A stretch of 64,000 nt of DNA from Sepiola atlantica. Lineage: Eukaryota > Mollusca > Cephalopoda > Sepiida > Sepiolidae. Under the pieces are notes generated by a model. It saw only the letters and a list, made by a program, of their open reading frames with translations, made no database searches and had not been told where the DNA came from. The position numbers were made by a program, and so were the translations under genes. The stretch is from the NCBI GenBank assembly GCA_963556195.1, contig OY744544.1:51160825-51224824 (forward strand), given 5' to 3'. Shown one piece after another: positions 16,275 to 25,664 of the stretch (its first letter is position 1; every line of letters begins with the position of its first letter).

Positions 16275-16576
16275 AACATTGTTCCAGGAAGTCGTTGGCG
16301 ATTATAGCATCACATTATTTAAAATCGTTAATCTGTCGACGCGGCGAGCAACTTTGCGGTTCTCGAGTGTTCATTCGTATAATGTGGCACCTAGCGTTGT
16401 GTCATGTGCCATACTTCAAGCGCTTTTCATAGTTTGTTATTATGTTAGTCATTTAAATATATATATATATTATATATGTATACATATATATATATGGGAA
16501 TAGAAGGATGAAGGTAATCCGACGTGATGGTAAAATGAAAAAGGAAAACCAAAAACTGGATGTTTTTTTATGTGTA

Positions 16577-16617
16577 CATCAACGTTTCGTCTTTATTTAT
16601 AAGACTTCATCAGGATG
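16577..16617 (-). ncRNA. Hammerhead-type ribozyme, Penelope-associated minimal form
   Basis: On the minus strand CATC is followed by CTGATGA (16613-16607), a stem GTCTT/AAGAC with an AU-rich loop, GAAA (16588-16585), CGTT, then GATG that pairs with the CATC. Stem III is only A-C/G-U, as in the small hammerheads known from Penelope-like elements that work best as dimers. Cleavage is predicted between 16581 and 16580. One extra A sits between CTGATGA and stem II, which departs from the consensus and could lower activity. A C/T-rich tract and (TA)n lie on either side. Confidence 0.6.
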
Positions 16618-16734
16618 ATGATATAGGGAAAATATATCATGCAAGCACGGATACATGTAGGGTAGACATGTTGGGAAGAAAAATAAAATAAAATGAAAAA
16701 TAATGGCAGCGTCTAGCTGGACGTCCGTACTTGT

Positions 16735-16998
16735 TGGAGAATGAAAAATGAGTGGGAGAAAAAAGAGGAAGGGTGGAGGGAGCAAGGACTACTGTGGCTG
16801 GCGATGAGAGAAAGAGGTGGGGGATGAGCAGGGGTAAAATGGATGGCAGAGAGAGATTGGAGGAAAAGGGGGAGGGGGTGTTTGACCAGATGGCTGTGGT
16901 CGAGATTGAAGGGGAAGAGTGAGTTGGAATGTTTGTGTGTGTGGGGTGTATGCAGGGAAATGGGGATGGGTAGAGAGGGAGGGGGGGACTGTGATTTT
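16735..16998. repeat. G-rich purine tract
   Basis: The plus strand is dominated by G and A with runs such as GGAAAAGGGGGAGGGGG and GAGAGGGAGGGGGGG. Several G-tracts are close enough for G-quadruplexes. It lies just upstream, in minus-strand sense, of the ribozyme at 16.6 kb, so it may be the C-rich terminal region of the same retroelement. Confidence 0.7.
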
Positions 16999-17048
16999 GG
17001 TGGATATATCTTTATTATTTATTTATTTATTAATGTAATTATTTAATG

Positions 17049-17051
<3 letters not shown>

Positions 17052-17086
<35 letters not shown>
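17052..17086. repeat. (TA)n microsatellite, tail of the minus-strand SINE
   Basis: A TA run that directly adjoins the 3' end of the minus-strand SINE at 17087, as expected for a SINE tail. Confidence 0.95.
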
Positions 17087-17089
<3 letters not shown>

Positions 17090-17141
17090 ATCCACATACA
17101 GACTGTTTCGCTGTTTCACAGCTCATCAGTGCGGCTAGACC
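17087..17141 (-). ncRNA. Type I hammerhead ribozyme with all conserved core bases
   Basis: Minus strand: stem-I strand GTCTAGCCGCA, core CTGATGA (17129-17123), stem II GCTGT-GAA-ACAGC, core GAAA (17109-17106), short stem III A-C-A/U-G-U with loop GTC, cleavage triplet GTA, then stem-I return TGTGGATGAC. Cleavage is predicted between 17097 and 17096. Every position of the CUGAUGA...GAAA...UH consensus is met. Stem I has a small internal loop, typical of type I forms. It would cut about 10 nt before the (TA)n tail. Confidence 0.75.
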
Positions 17142-17240
17142 AGTTAGTGTCTCAAGCCGGGATCGAAACGCAACCGTCGAGCTGACAGTCGACACTGACT
17201 GAATGTAAGAGATATCTTAATGTAACGAAATGTAAACATT
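17087..17240 (-). mobile_element. tRNA-derived SINE, minus-strand copy with intact-looking ribozyme
   Basis: Read on the minus strand it shows CAATGTTTACATTTCG, CTTACATTCAGTCAGTGTCG, GTTTCGATCCCGG (B-box-like, 17169-17157), TCTAGCCGCA and then a hammerhead core, ending TGTGGATGAC next to a (TA)n tail. It matches the copies at 12.8 and 13.0 kb, but the A-box segment (TAGCGTAAGGG) is deleted. It lies immediately 3' of the Penelope-like fragment at 17.2-18.0 kb and in the same orientation. That could be chance insertion or could mean the SINE shares its 3' end with that element. Confidence 0.75.
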
Positions 17241-18010
17241 GCAAATGCCTATATATATATTGTTACATACAGATTGGGCATTGTACCGGTGGTGAATGCT
17301 ATTTATTGATCGCGGGTAGTATTTTTTAAATGTGCAAGGCTTCGAAAATTTTGAGTCGGTTTGTGCAATTGTTTCTTGGTGTTCATTGTTAATATTTTTC
17401 TTAGTTCTGCTGATTTTATAGTCTTTTTTCTGTGTGACGCTGTGTCGCTGAATGGCACTGGCATCGTTTGGGTGGTGCGTAAGGCGTCGGTAGGGGGTTG
17501 GCGTCGTGTGCCCAATATAAGTACTGTGTGTCTGTTTGGGTCTTGGGAAACCTTCCTCAAATGGGCATTGGAACAAATGCAGTACATTTGTTTAGTTTAG
17601 GGAGGGCGTAAGTAGTGTATTTTATTATTAAGTTAGAGGTTTTAAATTTTGTGTAACAAAAGTTATTTTTATTTCTTGTTGTTGGTCGGTGAGTTTAGTG
17701 TATCGGATACTTATATTAGTTATAGGTTTTCGTCGAATTTGTTGTAAGAGTACATTTGTTTTTTTTATAGTATAGAAAAGCGTATCATTTTTATTGTGCC
17801 TTTTTGTCTTATTATTTTGGTGTAGGGAAGTTAGATAAAGTTTTATTTGTTGGTCGACAATTCTATTGAGGGAAGTGTTATTTACTAGAGTGTGTTTTAT
17901 GTTGGTTAGTTTTTTGTAAAATATTTGATTGGATGTAGATATGGTGTGTGTGCAGTAGACGAGGTTTTTATTAAAGCGGTTTTATATTTCGAGGGTCATT
18001 CGCTATGGTA
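17230..18010 (-). pseudogene. Penelope-like retroelement fragment, reverse transcriptase end plus GIY-YIG endonuclease
   Basis: Penelope-like elements encode a reverse transcriptase followed by a GIY-YIG endonuclease. Read on the minus strand, the upstream part gives LTNIKHTLVNNTSLNRIVDQ and LYLTSLHQ, as in the C-terminal RT region of lophotrochozoan Penelope-like elements. Next comes an endonuclease remnant with TYIGHTT and RRLTHHPNDASAIQRH, and an end like SINSIHHRYNAQS. The pieces fall in different frames with several stops, so the copy is dead. The 119- and 94-codon open frames at 17217-17587 are two frames of one domain. The plus-strand frame over the same region is a shadow. Confidence 0.75.
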
Positions 18011-18279
18011 GTTGAGCATATTGGGGTTATTGTTCGTGGGTTTCTTTACATGTCGATGTTGTGTAGTGCGCGGGTTTCTTAGAGACGATAGGTACATTTA
18101 CACGAGGTTGTAACCATACACATAACTAATTAGGTATACAAACTACTGTTCAAACAAATGAAATTAAAAGTTCGGCCCAACTCCAAGCGAACGAAAATAA
18201 AGGACTGCTTTTCTTAGCAACACATCTCTTATACTTTCGAACTCAAAATCGGAAGCAGTCATCATGTAGATGTTTAGCA

Positions 18280-18421
<142 letters not shown>

Positions 18422-18740
18422 CTTCATTAGAACATACTAATATTAAACTACTCTTTACCATTGGAAATTTACTATTTTTTATTACAAATAATAAACAAAT
18501 ATTTATTTTATAATTACAATGTTTTTCAAATTGATCATGAAATAAATTTTGGTTTATAAACGATTGCATTCATTTTTTGTAAGATAGTAGGGCTTTAACA
18601 CACATTCTAAGGTTATTTTATAAACAGTAAAGATATTCCCTGTAAATGGAATCAGGATCCACTTACAGAGTCAGTAATTTATAGTTTAAAAATAATTACG
18701 ATCGAGCACTTTTTTATTTCTTTTGCACATACCCTTACAC

Positions 18741-18742
<2 letters not shown>

Positions 18743-18789
<47 letters not shown>
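18743..18789. repeat. (TA)n microsatellite
   Basis: About 23 TA units after a short ACAC lead. Confidence 0.97.
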
Positions 18790-18791
<2 letters not shown>

Positions 18792-18899
18792 AGACATATA
18801 TAAAATACTGTTTATATAATCATTATTAATGAAACTTTGCTTAACATCTTTTAATGTAAAATATAGATAAAATTTAGCAAAGAATGATTAATAAATCAT

Positions 18900-19250
18900 G
18901 TGTTTCTCTCTAGAGTGAGAGGGAGCGGAGGAACAGAAAGGGGTCGAATGTGTGTGTATGTTTGTCTGATGAATATATTTTTCTAAGGGTTCGAATCAAA
19001 ACAATCTCATTGTCTGCGGTGTCGGGTAGATTAAGAAAAAGCGACGCCAGATGGACCAAAAAGTGACCACCATCAAAGCTGCTTACAGGATGTGTAATGA
19101 ACCAGAACGAACGCAGAAGGGAGCTCCGGGAAATAACCGCTTGAAAATTCGGGGATCGCATAGAATCTAGAATGGTTAAGGCATTGGGGAAGAAGGGTAA
19201 CAAAACTAATTGAGATTAAGTCTGCGAGTATCCTATCGAAATCCAATTGA
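18900..19250. other. Unique sequence without recognised gene
   Basis: A 97-codon minus-strand open frame (18910-19203) has ordinary-looking amino-acid composition but no motif I recognise. Confidence 0.4.
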
Positions 19251-19254
19251 CTGG

Positions 19255-19422
19255 ATACGTTAGCCCCTTCTCCCTATCTTTCTCTATTTCTGTATTTCCT
19301 TCCTTCTATTTATTTCTGTCTCAATGCCTTTCTTTACCTATCTCTCTCTCTCTCTCTCTCTCTCTGAATACCTTTCTTTTCTATCCGTCTGTCTGTCTCT
19401 CTCTCTACCTCTCTTTCTCTTG

Positions 19423-19458
<36 letters not shown>
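19255..19458. repeat. Pyrimidine-rich tract ending in (TA)n
   Basis: Imperfect TTTCT/TCTC runs with (CT)n at 19342-19364 and CTGT/CTCT runs, then (TA)n at 19424-19458, then GA-rich sequence. The open frames are serine/leucine read-through. Confidence 0.93.
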
Positions 19459-19460
<2 letters not shown>

Positions 19461-19810
19461 GGAAAGAGAGAGAGTAAGAGGTGTGTTTATGTATGTGGGT
19501 GGTATAACGTTTGATCTACTATATTTCTCATTATAATCTGGATCGACTAATGGTTATTGAAGACTAAGTAAAAATAAATTCTCATGTTGTCTCTTTGTGT
19601 TTCAATAATGATCTCTTGTACTTTAATCTCTGCTGTAGGTTTCACCGATTTTAATTTGATTGTTAACCTATTTCCGTCTTGCTCTCAAGGGCGCTTAGTT
19701 TAATGGTCGTGGGGTTTATAAAAAGAACTTACATATTAAATGGTCTAACATTTAACGTGTAAGTCTCGACTTTTGATACATGGAAAAATGGAGTGAACGT
19801 ATATGATTTA

Positions 19811-20125
19811 TTTACTCCTCTCCAGGAGTTAGGCACAAGGCCAGTGTTATCCTACTCCCACAAGTAAGATGTGACCCAAGGTCGGGTCGGAAAGTGGGGG
19901 TTGAAAAGCCAGCGCCCGAGAGGTGAGCACTAGGACCATCAAAAATTGCCGAGGCAGCCCCGTCGGCATTCCCCAGTAGGGGCGCCTCAAGCAGTAAGCA
20001 ATTAATTTACTCCTCCCCAAAGAGGGGAGGCAAATCCTGGGAGGGTGGACCTCCTAGAACTGCACAGGACAATCCCATAGACCGAAGGACAAGACAATAC
20101 AAGTCTATGGGGTGCCTACAGGTAA
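19811..20125. other. GC-rich island of unknown identity
   Basis: About 315 bp stand out from the AT-rich background. TTTACTCCTCTCCAGGAGTTAGG at the start resembles TTTACTCCTCCCCAAAGAGG at 20006, so there is partial internal repetition at ~197 bp. Small palindromes (CTCCTCCCCAAAGAGGGGAGG) are visible. No reading frame is maintained. Short A+T-rich edges suggest an inserted element, but I cannot name the family. Confidence 0.5.
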
Positions 20126-20398
20126 GTATATGAATATTGAGAGTATTAGACGATATTTCTATTACTTGAATTACTTATATGTGTGTTACTGTTGCTCTCA
20201 CCATCATTGGTATCATCTGTTCAACATTTTTCGGTCCTTCTAATTCACGACTTTCTTTAAGTATCGTTAACTCTCTTGAGATTACTAATTTGAGAATCAT
20301 TTATTTAATACATTGCGAGAAACTACCGCTAAGGACATCAACTATCGGGACATGTATCTGAAGTTAAACAACAGCGGTTGAAATATTTGATGTATGTA

Positions 20399-20401
<3 letters not shown>

Positions 20402-20461
<60 letters not shown>
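20402..20461. repeat. (TA)n microsatellite
   Basis: About 29 TA units directly upstream of the dispersed repeat at 20505. Confidence 0.97.
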
Positions 20462-20465
<4 letters not shown>

Positions 20466-20504
20466 TTTCGAACCAGCTATGACGTGTCACAGAAAAAAAG
20501 TCGC

Positions 20505-20585
20505 TACCGCAAGACAAGAACAGCTATTAGTCGGATTTGGAATCCAAATAGATAGTAATAAACACATCATGCTGAATAACATTTG
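20505..20585 (+). repeat. Dispersed repeat, copy 2
   Basis: Same box order as 15985-16085 (CGCAAGACAAGAACAGC, TCGGATTTGGAAT, AATAAACACATCATGCTGAA). Flanks differ, so the family is mobile or dispersed. Confidence 0.75.
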
Positions 20586-20869
20586 TTTTATTTTACTTCA
20601 GTAGAAGTTCTCAGATATCAAGGGGACCGCTCCTTGGGCTAACACTTGATTTCCATATGTGATAGATAGATATTCGAATATTCCATCAAAGTTTTCTTTT
20701 ACCTGTCAAACGTTAGGTTAGTAAAGAAATTAAGAACATTGCGTTTTCTCTCCACAATTGACCAGTTAACTATGTTATATTATATCTGTCTTGTGATCTC
20801 TTTATTTTACCGTATTCCAGAACCAAAATAAATCTAGTGTGGTTAATCAAGAAAAAAAAAAAGAAACCA

Positions 20870-20914
20870 GCCGACCGGTTTCGCCCTCTCTTAACAAAGG
20901 CTGTTTCGAGGGAT
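20870..20914 (-). ncRNA. Hammerhead relic in left arm of Penelope-like remnant
   Basis: Minus strand: ATCC, then a degraded core (CTCGAAACA), stem II GCCTTTGTTAAGAGAGGGC, GAAA, CCGG, TC, then a GG strand. The first core strand no longer matches CTGATGA, so it should be inactive. Confidence 0.45.
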
Positions 20915-21009
20915 AAAAAAACGAGTGATTTAAATAGGGGGTGAAAAGAGAGAGTAGAGAAGAAAACAATTAAATAGCGTTATGGTATATGTATAATGGA
21001 GGGTGAATC

Positions 21010-21360
21010 TTAGAGACTGATCACATCTAGACACTCCCTTTGTTTACAAAGGGAGAGACGTTTTAGACAAACGTGGATCGTCTCCAATATTTTTAGATGA
21101 TATAATAAGTAAGCATGACTGAGAAGGGTGAAGGAGTCCATGCTAAAATTCCTAGCGCACGGCGGGGTTTTAAGTAAATGGTCTGTAATGGGAGACCCGT
21201 ATGTGTTATTTTGAACGTCGGTTGACCAGAAGGTTCCATTCCTAATCTTACTCGGAATGTGCTGTTGGACTCTACTATCCAATTTTAACGTCGTCCTACC
21301 CACATAGTCAGCACTGAGACTACATTTAAAATGATAAATTACATTATTTTATGGTGGGAG
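21010..21360 (-). pseudogene. GIY-YIG endonuclease fragment of a Penelope-like element
   Basis: The minus-strand frame reads NNVIYHFKC, then DYVGRTTLKLDSRVQQHIP, then SPITDHLLKTPPCARNFS, then LSHAYLLYHLKILETIHV and CKQRECLDVISL. The N-V-I-Y and Y-V-G-R-T pair and the later LLxxxxCA and LExxH blocks are as in GIY-YIG domains of Penelope-like elements, which nick DNA for insertion. About 110 residues are open. A stop upstream (LPP*NNV) and the absent reverse transcriptase mark it as a fragment. The frame is open from the YVG box to the natural end, so decay is moderate. Confidence 0.8.
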
Positions 21361-21620
21361 GTAAAACGTCTTTACTAGAGGACGCCAATAAAGGTTTTGT
21401 AGAAAACACGCACATTCGAAGCAAAATAGCAATTTTCAACTGCTGAGCTAATTTGCTTGGCGAATTTCTCACTTACTGTGATGAACCAAAGGGAGTGTCT
21501 ATTAGAACTAGATGTGATCAGTCTAAAAGATTAATCCTCACTTGTACATCTACCATAACGCTATTTTAATTTTTTCTCTACTCTATCTTTTCACCCCCTT
21601 TTTAAATCCCTCGTTTTTTT

Positions 21621-21668
21621 AATCCCTCGATAAAGCCTTTGTTAAGAAAGGGCGAAACCGGTCGGATT
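21621..21668 (+). ncRNA. Hammerhead relic in right arm of Penelope-like remnant
   Basis: Plus strand: AATCC, CTCGATAA, stem II GCCTTTGTTAAGAAAGGGC, GAAA (21654-21657), stem III CC/GG, TC, then GGATT which pairs perfectly with AATCC. All stems are kept but the CTGATGA core is altered (CTCGATAA). Confidence 0.5.
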
Positions 21669-21734
21669 GCTTCTTTTTTTCTTGATTAACTTTTAATCAT
21701 GAACGATAAAAGTTGTCTTCCCTTCATGCTTGCG

Positions 21735-21737
<3 letters not shown>

Positions 21738-21789
<52 letters not shown>
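21738..21789. repeat. (TA)n microsatellite
   Basis: About 25 TA units shortly after the Penelope-like remnant. Confidence 0.97.
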
Positions 21790-21791
<2 letters not shown>

Positions 21792-21865
21792 TCCTGGTGA
21801 TCCCCTACGGGGATAAAACGCTGAAGCCTCTGTGTGTTCCAATTAATAATGTATGGGAGTGTATC

Positions 21866-21908
21866 CTACACAACGAAATACACACACGCACACACACACA
21901 CACATCTA

Positions 21909-21982
<74 letters not shown>

Positions 21983-22003
21983 CGTATTTCGTTGTGTAGC
22001 ATA
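21866..22003. repeat. Palindromic compound microsatellite (CA)n-(TA)n-(TG)n
   Basis: ACACAACGAAATACACACACG at the left is the reverse complement of CGTATTTCGTTGTGT at the right, so unique flanks as well as the CA/TG runs are mirrored around a TA core. The whole 138-bp unit is one hairpin. Confidence 0.92.
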
Positions 22004-22019
22004 AACAAATGAACCAATC

Positions 22020-22960
22020 ATTATTAATCGAAAAACACAGCTGTTAGATGTAAGAGTTAGTAATATAGACTATATTTAGTTTAATGTAATTTTATGACAA
22101 GGACGCGAAACAGGTTAGAAGATCTTCGTGAACATACCTCTGATGTCTGTGAATATCTAACAATAGGTAGTAGGCATAAAATAATACATATTTTCCAAAT
22201 CTCAGTTACGTTGGAGCATGTAAAATGTTTATAGGGCTCATAATATTGGCACAACCTCTCATTTTAAAGTTATTTTTTCTGATTAATATTCAAGTTGATC
22301 TATATCCATTAGACACCAATTAAGCAACATTCCCTGAATTTGAATTTCTTATTAAGACTTGTTAGCTTAAGTTTTAAATTTTAGACATTTTTGAAGAATC
22401 AACATTTTGTGATGGATTTTTATCAACATTTGAATAAGAATTCTATACATAAGCTTAAGTAGCATTATTTATTGCGTTGAGTCTTTGCAAGGAGACATAA
22501 CATTAGTGCTAAACTGTCCAAGGAATTCATTTTAATGGTCCTGGGACGGGTATTATTCTAAATGGAAATAACGCTGTTTTTTTAGAAGCAGGGAGTACCC
22601 GAACAAATTATTATATGTATGCATATTTCCTATCATGCAGGTCTTCATGAAATAGTAAGTTAGAGATTTACTGAAAAATCAATGAAAAGGTTTTATTGAA
22701 GAAAAGATAACGCATATATTGTCTCGACTTATTTAACTTTGTTAATCGCTTTTTTCACCGCATTGCAAACATCCTTATTAAATACACATGGAAATATAAA
22801 CAGAGATTATTTGAGGTATTATATTACACGCACGCATATTAAATCATAGACATGCTAATAAGGTGTTCAATGCTTGAAGCATGCGTACACATGCATCATT
22901 CTTGACCCCTGGGAAGGTCGAGTGTTCTGCGATGTTGATAAAGACGAGAATATTACGAAA
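22020..22960. other. AT-rich stretch, nothing recognised
   Basis: No open frame of note, no repeat beyond scattered A/T runs. Confidence 0.6.
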
Positions 22961-22965
22961 CTTAT

Positions 22966-23012
22966 GTCTAGCAACACTGATGAGTGGTAAATACGACTAA
23001 ACATGTGTCTAT
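22966..23012 (+). ncRNA. Hammerhead relic with intact first core strand
   Basis: TCTAGCAACA-CTGATGA-GTGGTAAATAC-GACTAAACATGTGTC has the same order as the SINE ribozyme. CTGATGA is intact but GAAA is replaced by GACTAAA, and stem II is short. Stem-I ACA/TGT still pairs. Confidence 0.45.
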
Positions 23013-23174
23013 ACGTAAATATATTTTATATATACCTAGTCTCCTACTCTGCCTGATAGTTAGAGCACTCTGGTAGAGAGCATGATGGGTTCCACTTAGA
23101 ATAAAACAATACTGCTTCGTAAAAAAATGAATAGTGTCATTTAGATATGATAAACGTAATCCCACTTCCAGTAG

Positions 23175-23290
23175 CAGTTTCATTTGCTCAGTGTGTAGAG
23201 CACTGAAAGCTAACCACTGGGATCACAGTTTCGAATTTCGCTCTATCTAGCCACACTAAATGAATCTTTAAAACGAGTGTGTGGATCTCT
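23175..23290 (+). mobile_element. tRNA-derived SINE relic with microsatellite tail
   Basis: GCTCAGTGTGTAGAGCA at about 23188 is a good tRNA D-arm/A-box. CAGTTTCGAATTTC about 30 bp on is a weakened B-box. A stem-I strand (CTAGCCACA), a lost hammerhead core (CTAAATGA) and a return strand (TGTGTGGATC) follow, ending in CT then TA repeats. The T-arm mismatches and lack of an acceptor stem exclude a functional tRNA gene. Confidence 0.6.
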
Positions 23291-23315
23291 CTCTCTCTCT
23301 CTCCATATCTATCTA

Positions 23316-23360
<45 letters not shown>
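23288..23360. repeat. (TC)n-(TATC)n-(TA)n tail
   Basis: Three repeat motifs in succession directly after the SINE relic. Confidence 0.96.
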
Positions 23361-23363
<3 letters not shown>

Positions 23364-23433
23364 AATTATTGAAAAAATAATTCACCGTAATGGAAAATGA
23401 AAGAAAGCAAACCCGAAAATCGTTTATATATTA

Positions 23434-23475
23434 ATCAACGTTTCGTTTTTATTTCCAGACATTTTCAAGATGACT
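23434..23475 (-). ncRNA. Hammerhead relic, Penelope type
   Basis: Minus strand shows CATC-TTGAAAA, GTCTGGAAATAAAAAC, GAAACGTTGATT. It is laid out like the 16.6-kb motif, with the GAAACGTTGAT side intact and the first core strand lost. Confidence 0.45.
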
Positions 23476-23764
23476 GATTTGAATGCAATCATTGACGTTA
23501 ATATTTAAAAATACGTGCTACATCCATAATGTGAAAAGATTAGTGTTATTCTTCATTTTAAATCGAATCATAGACGTTAGAGTTTAAAATATGTCGTGCG
23601 TCTATGACGTGAAAAGATAAAGTTTATACTTTTTCGAACGAAACAAACACGCGCCATATATTTTGAATTCTAACGTCTATATATTTAATAATAATACTTA
23701 ATTAATAACTCCCTTATTCGTCACTAGGACATTGTTTAGTTCAGTAGCAAGAAATACCGATTCC

Positions 23765-23766
<2 letters not shown>

Positions 23767-23842
<76 letters not shown>
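23767..23842. repeat. (CA)n-(TA)n microsatellite
   Basis: About 14 AC units followed by about 24 AT units. Confidence 0.97.
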
Positions 23843-23844
<2 letters not shown>

Positions 23845-24224
23845 TCGTATCACAGTCAAAGTTTATATCGAATCTCGATGTGTCAAGATATCGTAAACGA
23901 ATCTTCGATTTTCATAGTTTGTTAATAGTTAAAAATAACTGCCGAATCGAAAGTCATTTGTGGCTTTAACATGCTTAGCAACTCCTCATGATTTTATGTT
24001 TCGCAAAGTATACACATCCCATAATTTTATAAATATAGATTAAAACAGCATCACAGAAACAAATGTAACTATACTTTTATGACAAGTTGGTACAATTAAT
24101 AATTTAATGAGTAAACTATTCCGTAATCATTAAATGTTACTTTTAAAATTCTATTCAAATGAAATAATAATTTTGTAAGAGAACGGCAGAGTTAAAATGG
24201 ATGTTAAGGAAAACTGTAAGTAAG

Positions 24225-24258
24225 AAATCTCCCAGACAACGTCGGGTAGCGCAGCTAG
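24225..24258 (+). repeat. Conserved end motif of a dispersed element
   Basis: CTCCCAGACAACGTCGGGTA followed by GCGCAGCTAGT. Close variants occur at 27758-27800, in reverse orientation at 61463-61486, and repeatedly inside the 61.7-63.5 kb array. Confidence 0.6.
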
Positions 24259-24425
24259 TTTATAATCGTTCTGTTCAATGAGTTTTCGATTTCTTTACCA
24301 CATTCAAAGTTTCTTAACATACCATTCTACAATTATAATTCATTCTCTTTAAATTTCTCCTAAAAAAATTGAGTTTTAAAGTCAGTTTCATTCATTGAAC
24401 ATCTTTGTAAATAATATTTTTTAAT

Positions 24426-24426
<1 letters not shown>

Positions 24427-24475
<49 letters not shown>

Positions 24476-24620
24476 AAAATCATCATAAAATCATCATCAT
24501 CATGATCAGCAGCAGCAGCAGTATCATCGTCACTATCAATATTATTATTATTATTATTATTATTATTATCATGTTGTTGTGTTTGTGTTATTATTATTAA
24601 GTTGTCGTAGTCGTAGTCGT

Positions 24621-24652
<32 letters not shown>

Positions 24653-24669
24653 TAGTAGTAGTAGTAGTA
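24427..24669. repeat. Compound trinucleotide/hexanucleotide array
   Basis: In order: (ATC)n with two AAATC breaks, GCA repeats, (ATT)n, a T/G-rich spacer, a hexamer GTCGTA about eight times, then (GTA)n. Single-base changes turn each motif into the next (ATC, ATT, GTCGTA, GTA). Confidence 0.95.
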
Positions 24670-25500
24670 TAATTCTCATCCCCTATGATATACAATTCCA
24701 AGGACTCGCCATCCTAAAAGTCTTACAATTCTGAGCAATCGTTTGTAGAGTATTTATTTAAAGTATTTTCAATATGTCCAGTACTAAAATTGCTGCCCCA
24801 ACATCTCAAGGATACATCATGGCAAATGATTTTGGTGCATTTATTTCGAATACTTTTAGATCTAATAAGTAAACAACATTAAGATAGACTGACTAAAAGA
24901 CAGACAAACACCACACACTCAGTTATAATGTGCATTCATTTAAAATAGGCGAAACAACAAACAAAACATGAAAACCAGCTTATAGTCGATGTTTCTGCTG
25001 AGAGTAATGAGAAAATGCAGTTGAGATGATTATACGACATTTGCAGGTAATATAAATTTAGCATTAAAATTGTATTCTGATTAAGATATTAAGTACTTTA
25101 TCCCATTGACTTATGTTTTGGTCATTAAAAACTTATCGCGAGAACAATGGAAACTTGTGCGTCGTGTTGGCGTATGTCAGTTGATGAAATTGAATCCGTG
25201 AGTGGGTGTGAATTAATATATTCAAGAAAAAAATGGTACGTATATTGTAAGGGATTTAATAAAATCTATGCTGTATTTGGAATCCTTATTTGTCTATCAG
25301 TTTGGGGATTTAATTACAAACAAAGCTCTGTGCCAAGATCAACCACTTTTTCCAAGTGAAATTGCAGGAGGCATTTAATAATGGTATTACTTTTGTATTA
25401 TTACCATTTTACGATAATATCCTGCGTGTACGATGTCTGACTTCATCTAGAAATTAAAAATTCAGCTAAAAATAGTGTATGAACACCCCGACGCGTTCAG
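24670..25500. other. AT-rich stretch, nothing recognised
   Basis: A 70-codon frame at 25147-25359 has no recognisable motif. Nothing else stands out. Confidence 0.5.
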
Positions 25501-25503
25501 CCA

Positions 25504-25580
<77 letters not shown>
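25504..25580. repeat. (TA)n microsatellite
   Basis: About 38 TA units, preceded by CAGCCAGTA, which resembles the CAGCTAGT end motif seen at other TA arrays. Confidence 0.97.
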
Positions 25581-25584
<4 letters not shown>

Positions 25585-25664
25585 GAGTAAAATATTCTAC
25601 TGTTGAATGCATTTAAATTTCTAATGTTTAATACAGTAAAGGAAATAACATATTATTTATTAAA

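Larger units (their letters stand above)
20842..21690 (-). mobile_element. Penelope-like element remnant with inverted terminal copies
   Basis: The left arm (20842-21056) and right arm (21485-21690) are inverted copies. Shared blocks include GTTAATCAAGAAAAAAA, CCGACCGGTTTCGCCCT, TTAACAAAGGCT and GATCACATCTAG. A GIY-YIG endonuclease fragment lies on the minus strand between and into the left arm. The right arm codes on the plus strand for the same C-terminal residues (QRECL...DVISL). So two element 3' ends face outward. Penelope-like elements are known to carry inverted or direct terminal copies of themselves, which fits. Confidence 0.75.

Noticed and set aside
23185..23250. Functional tRNA gene
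   Set aside because: D-arm is good but the T-arm is GTTTCGAATTTC and no acceptor stem closes; it has a SINE-type tail.
24427..24669. CRISPR-like array because of regular hexamers
   Set aside because: It is a gap-free simple repeat without spacers in an animal-type genome.
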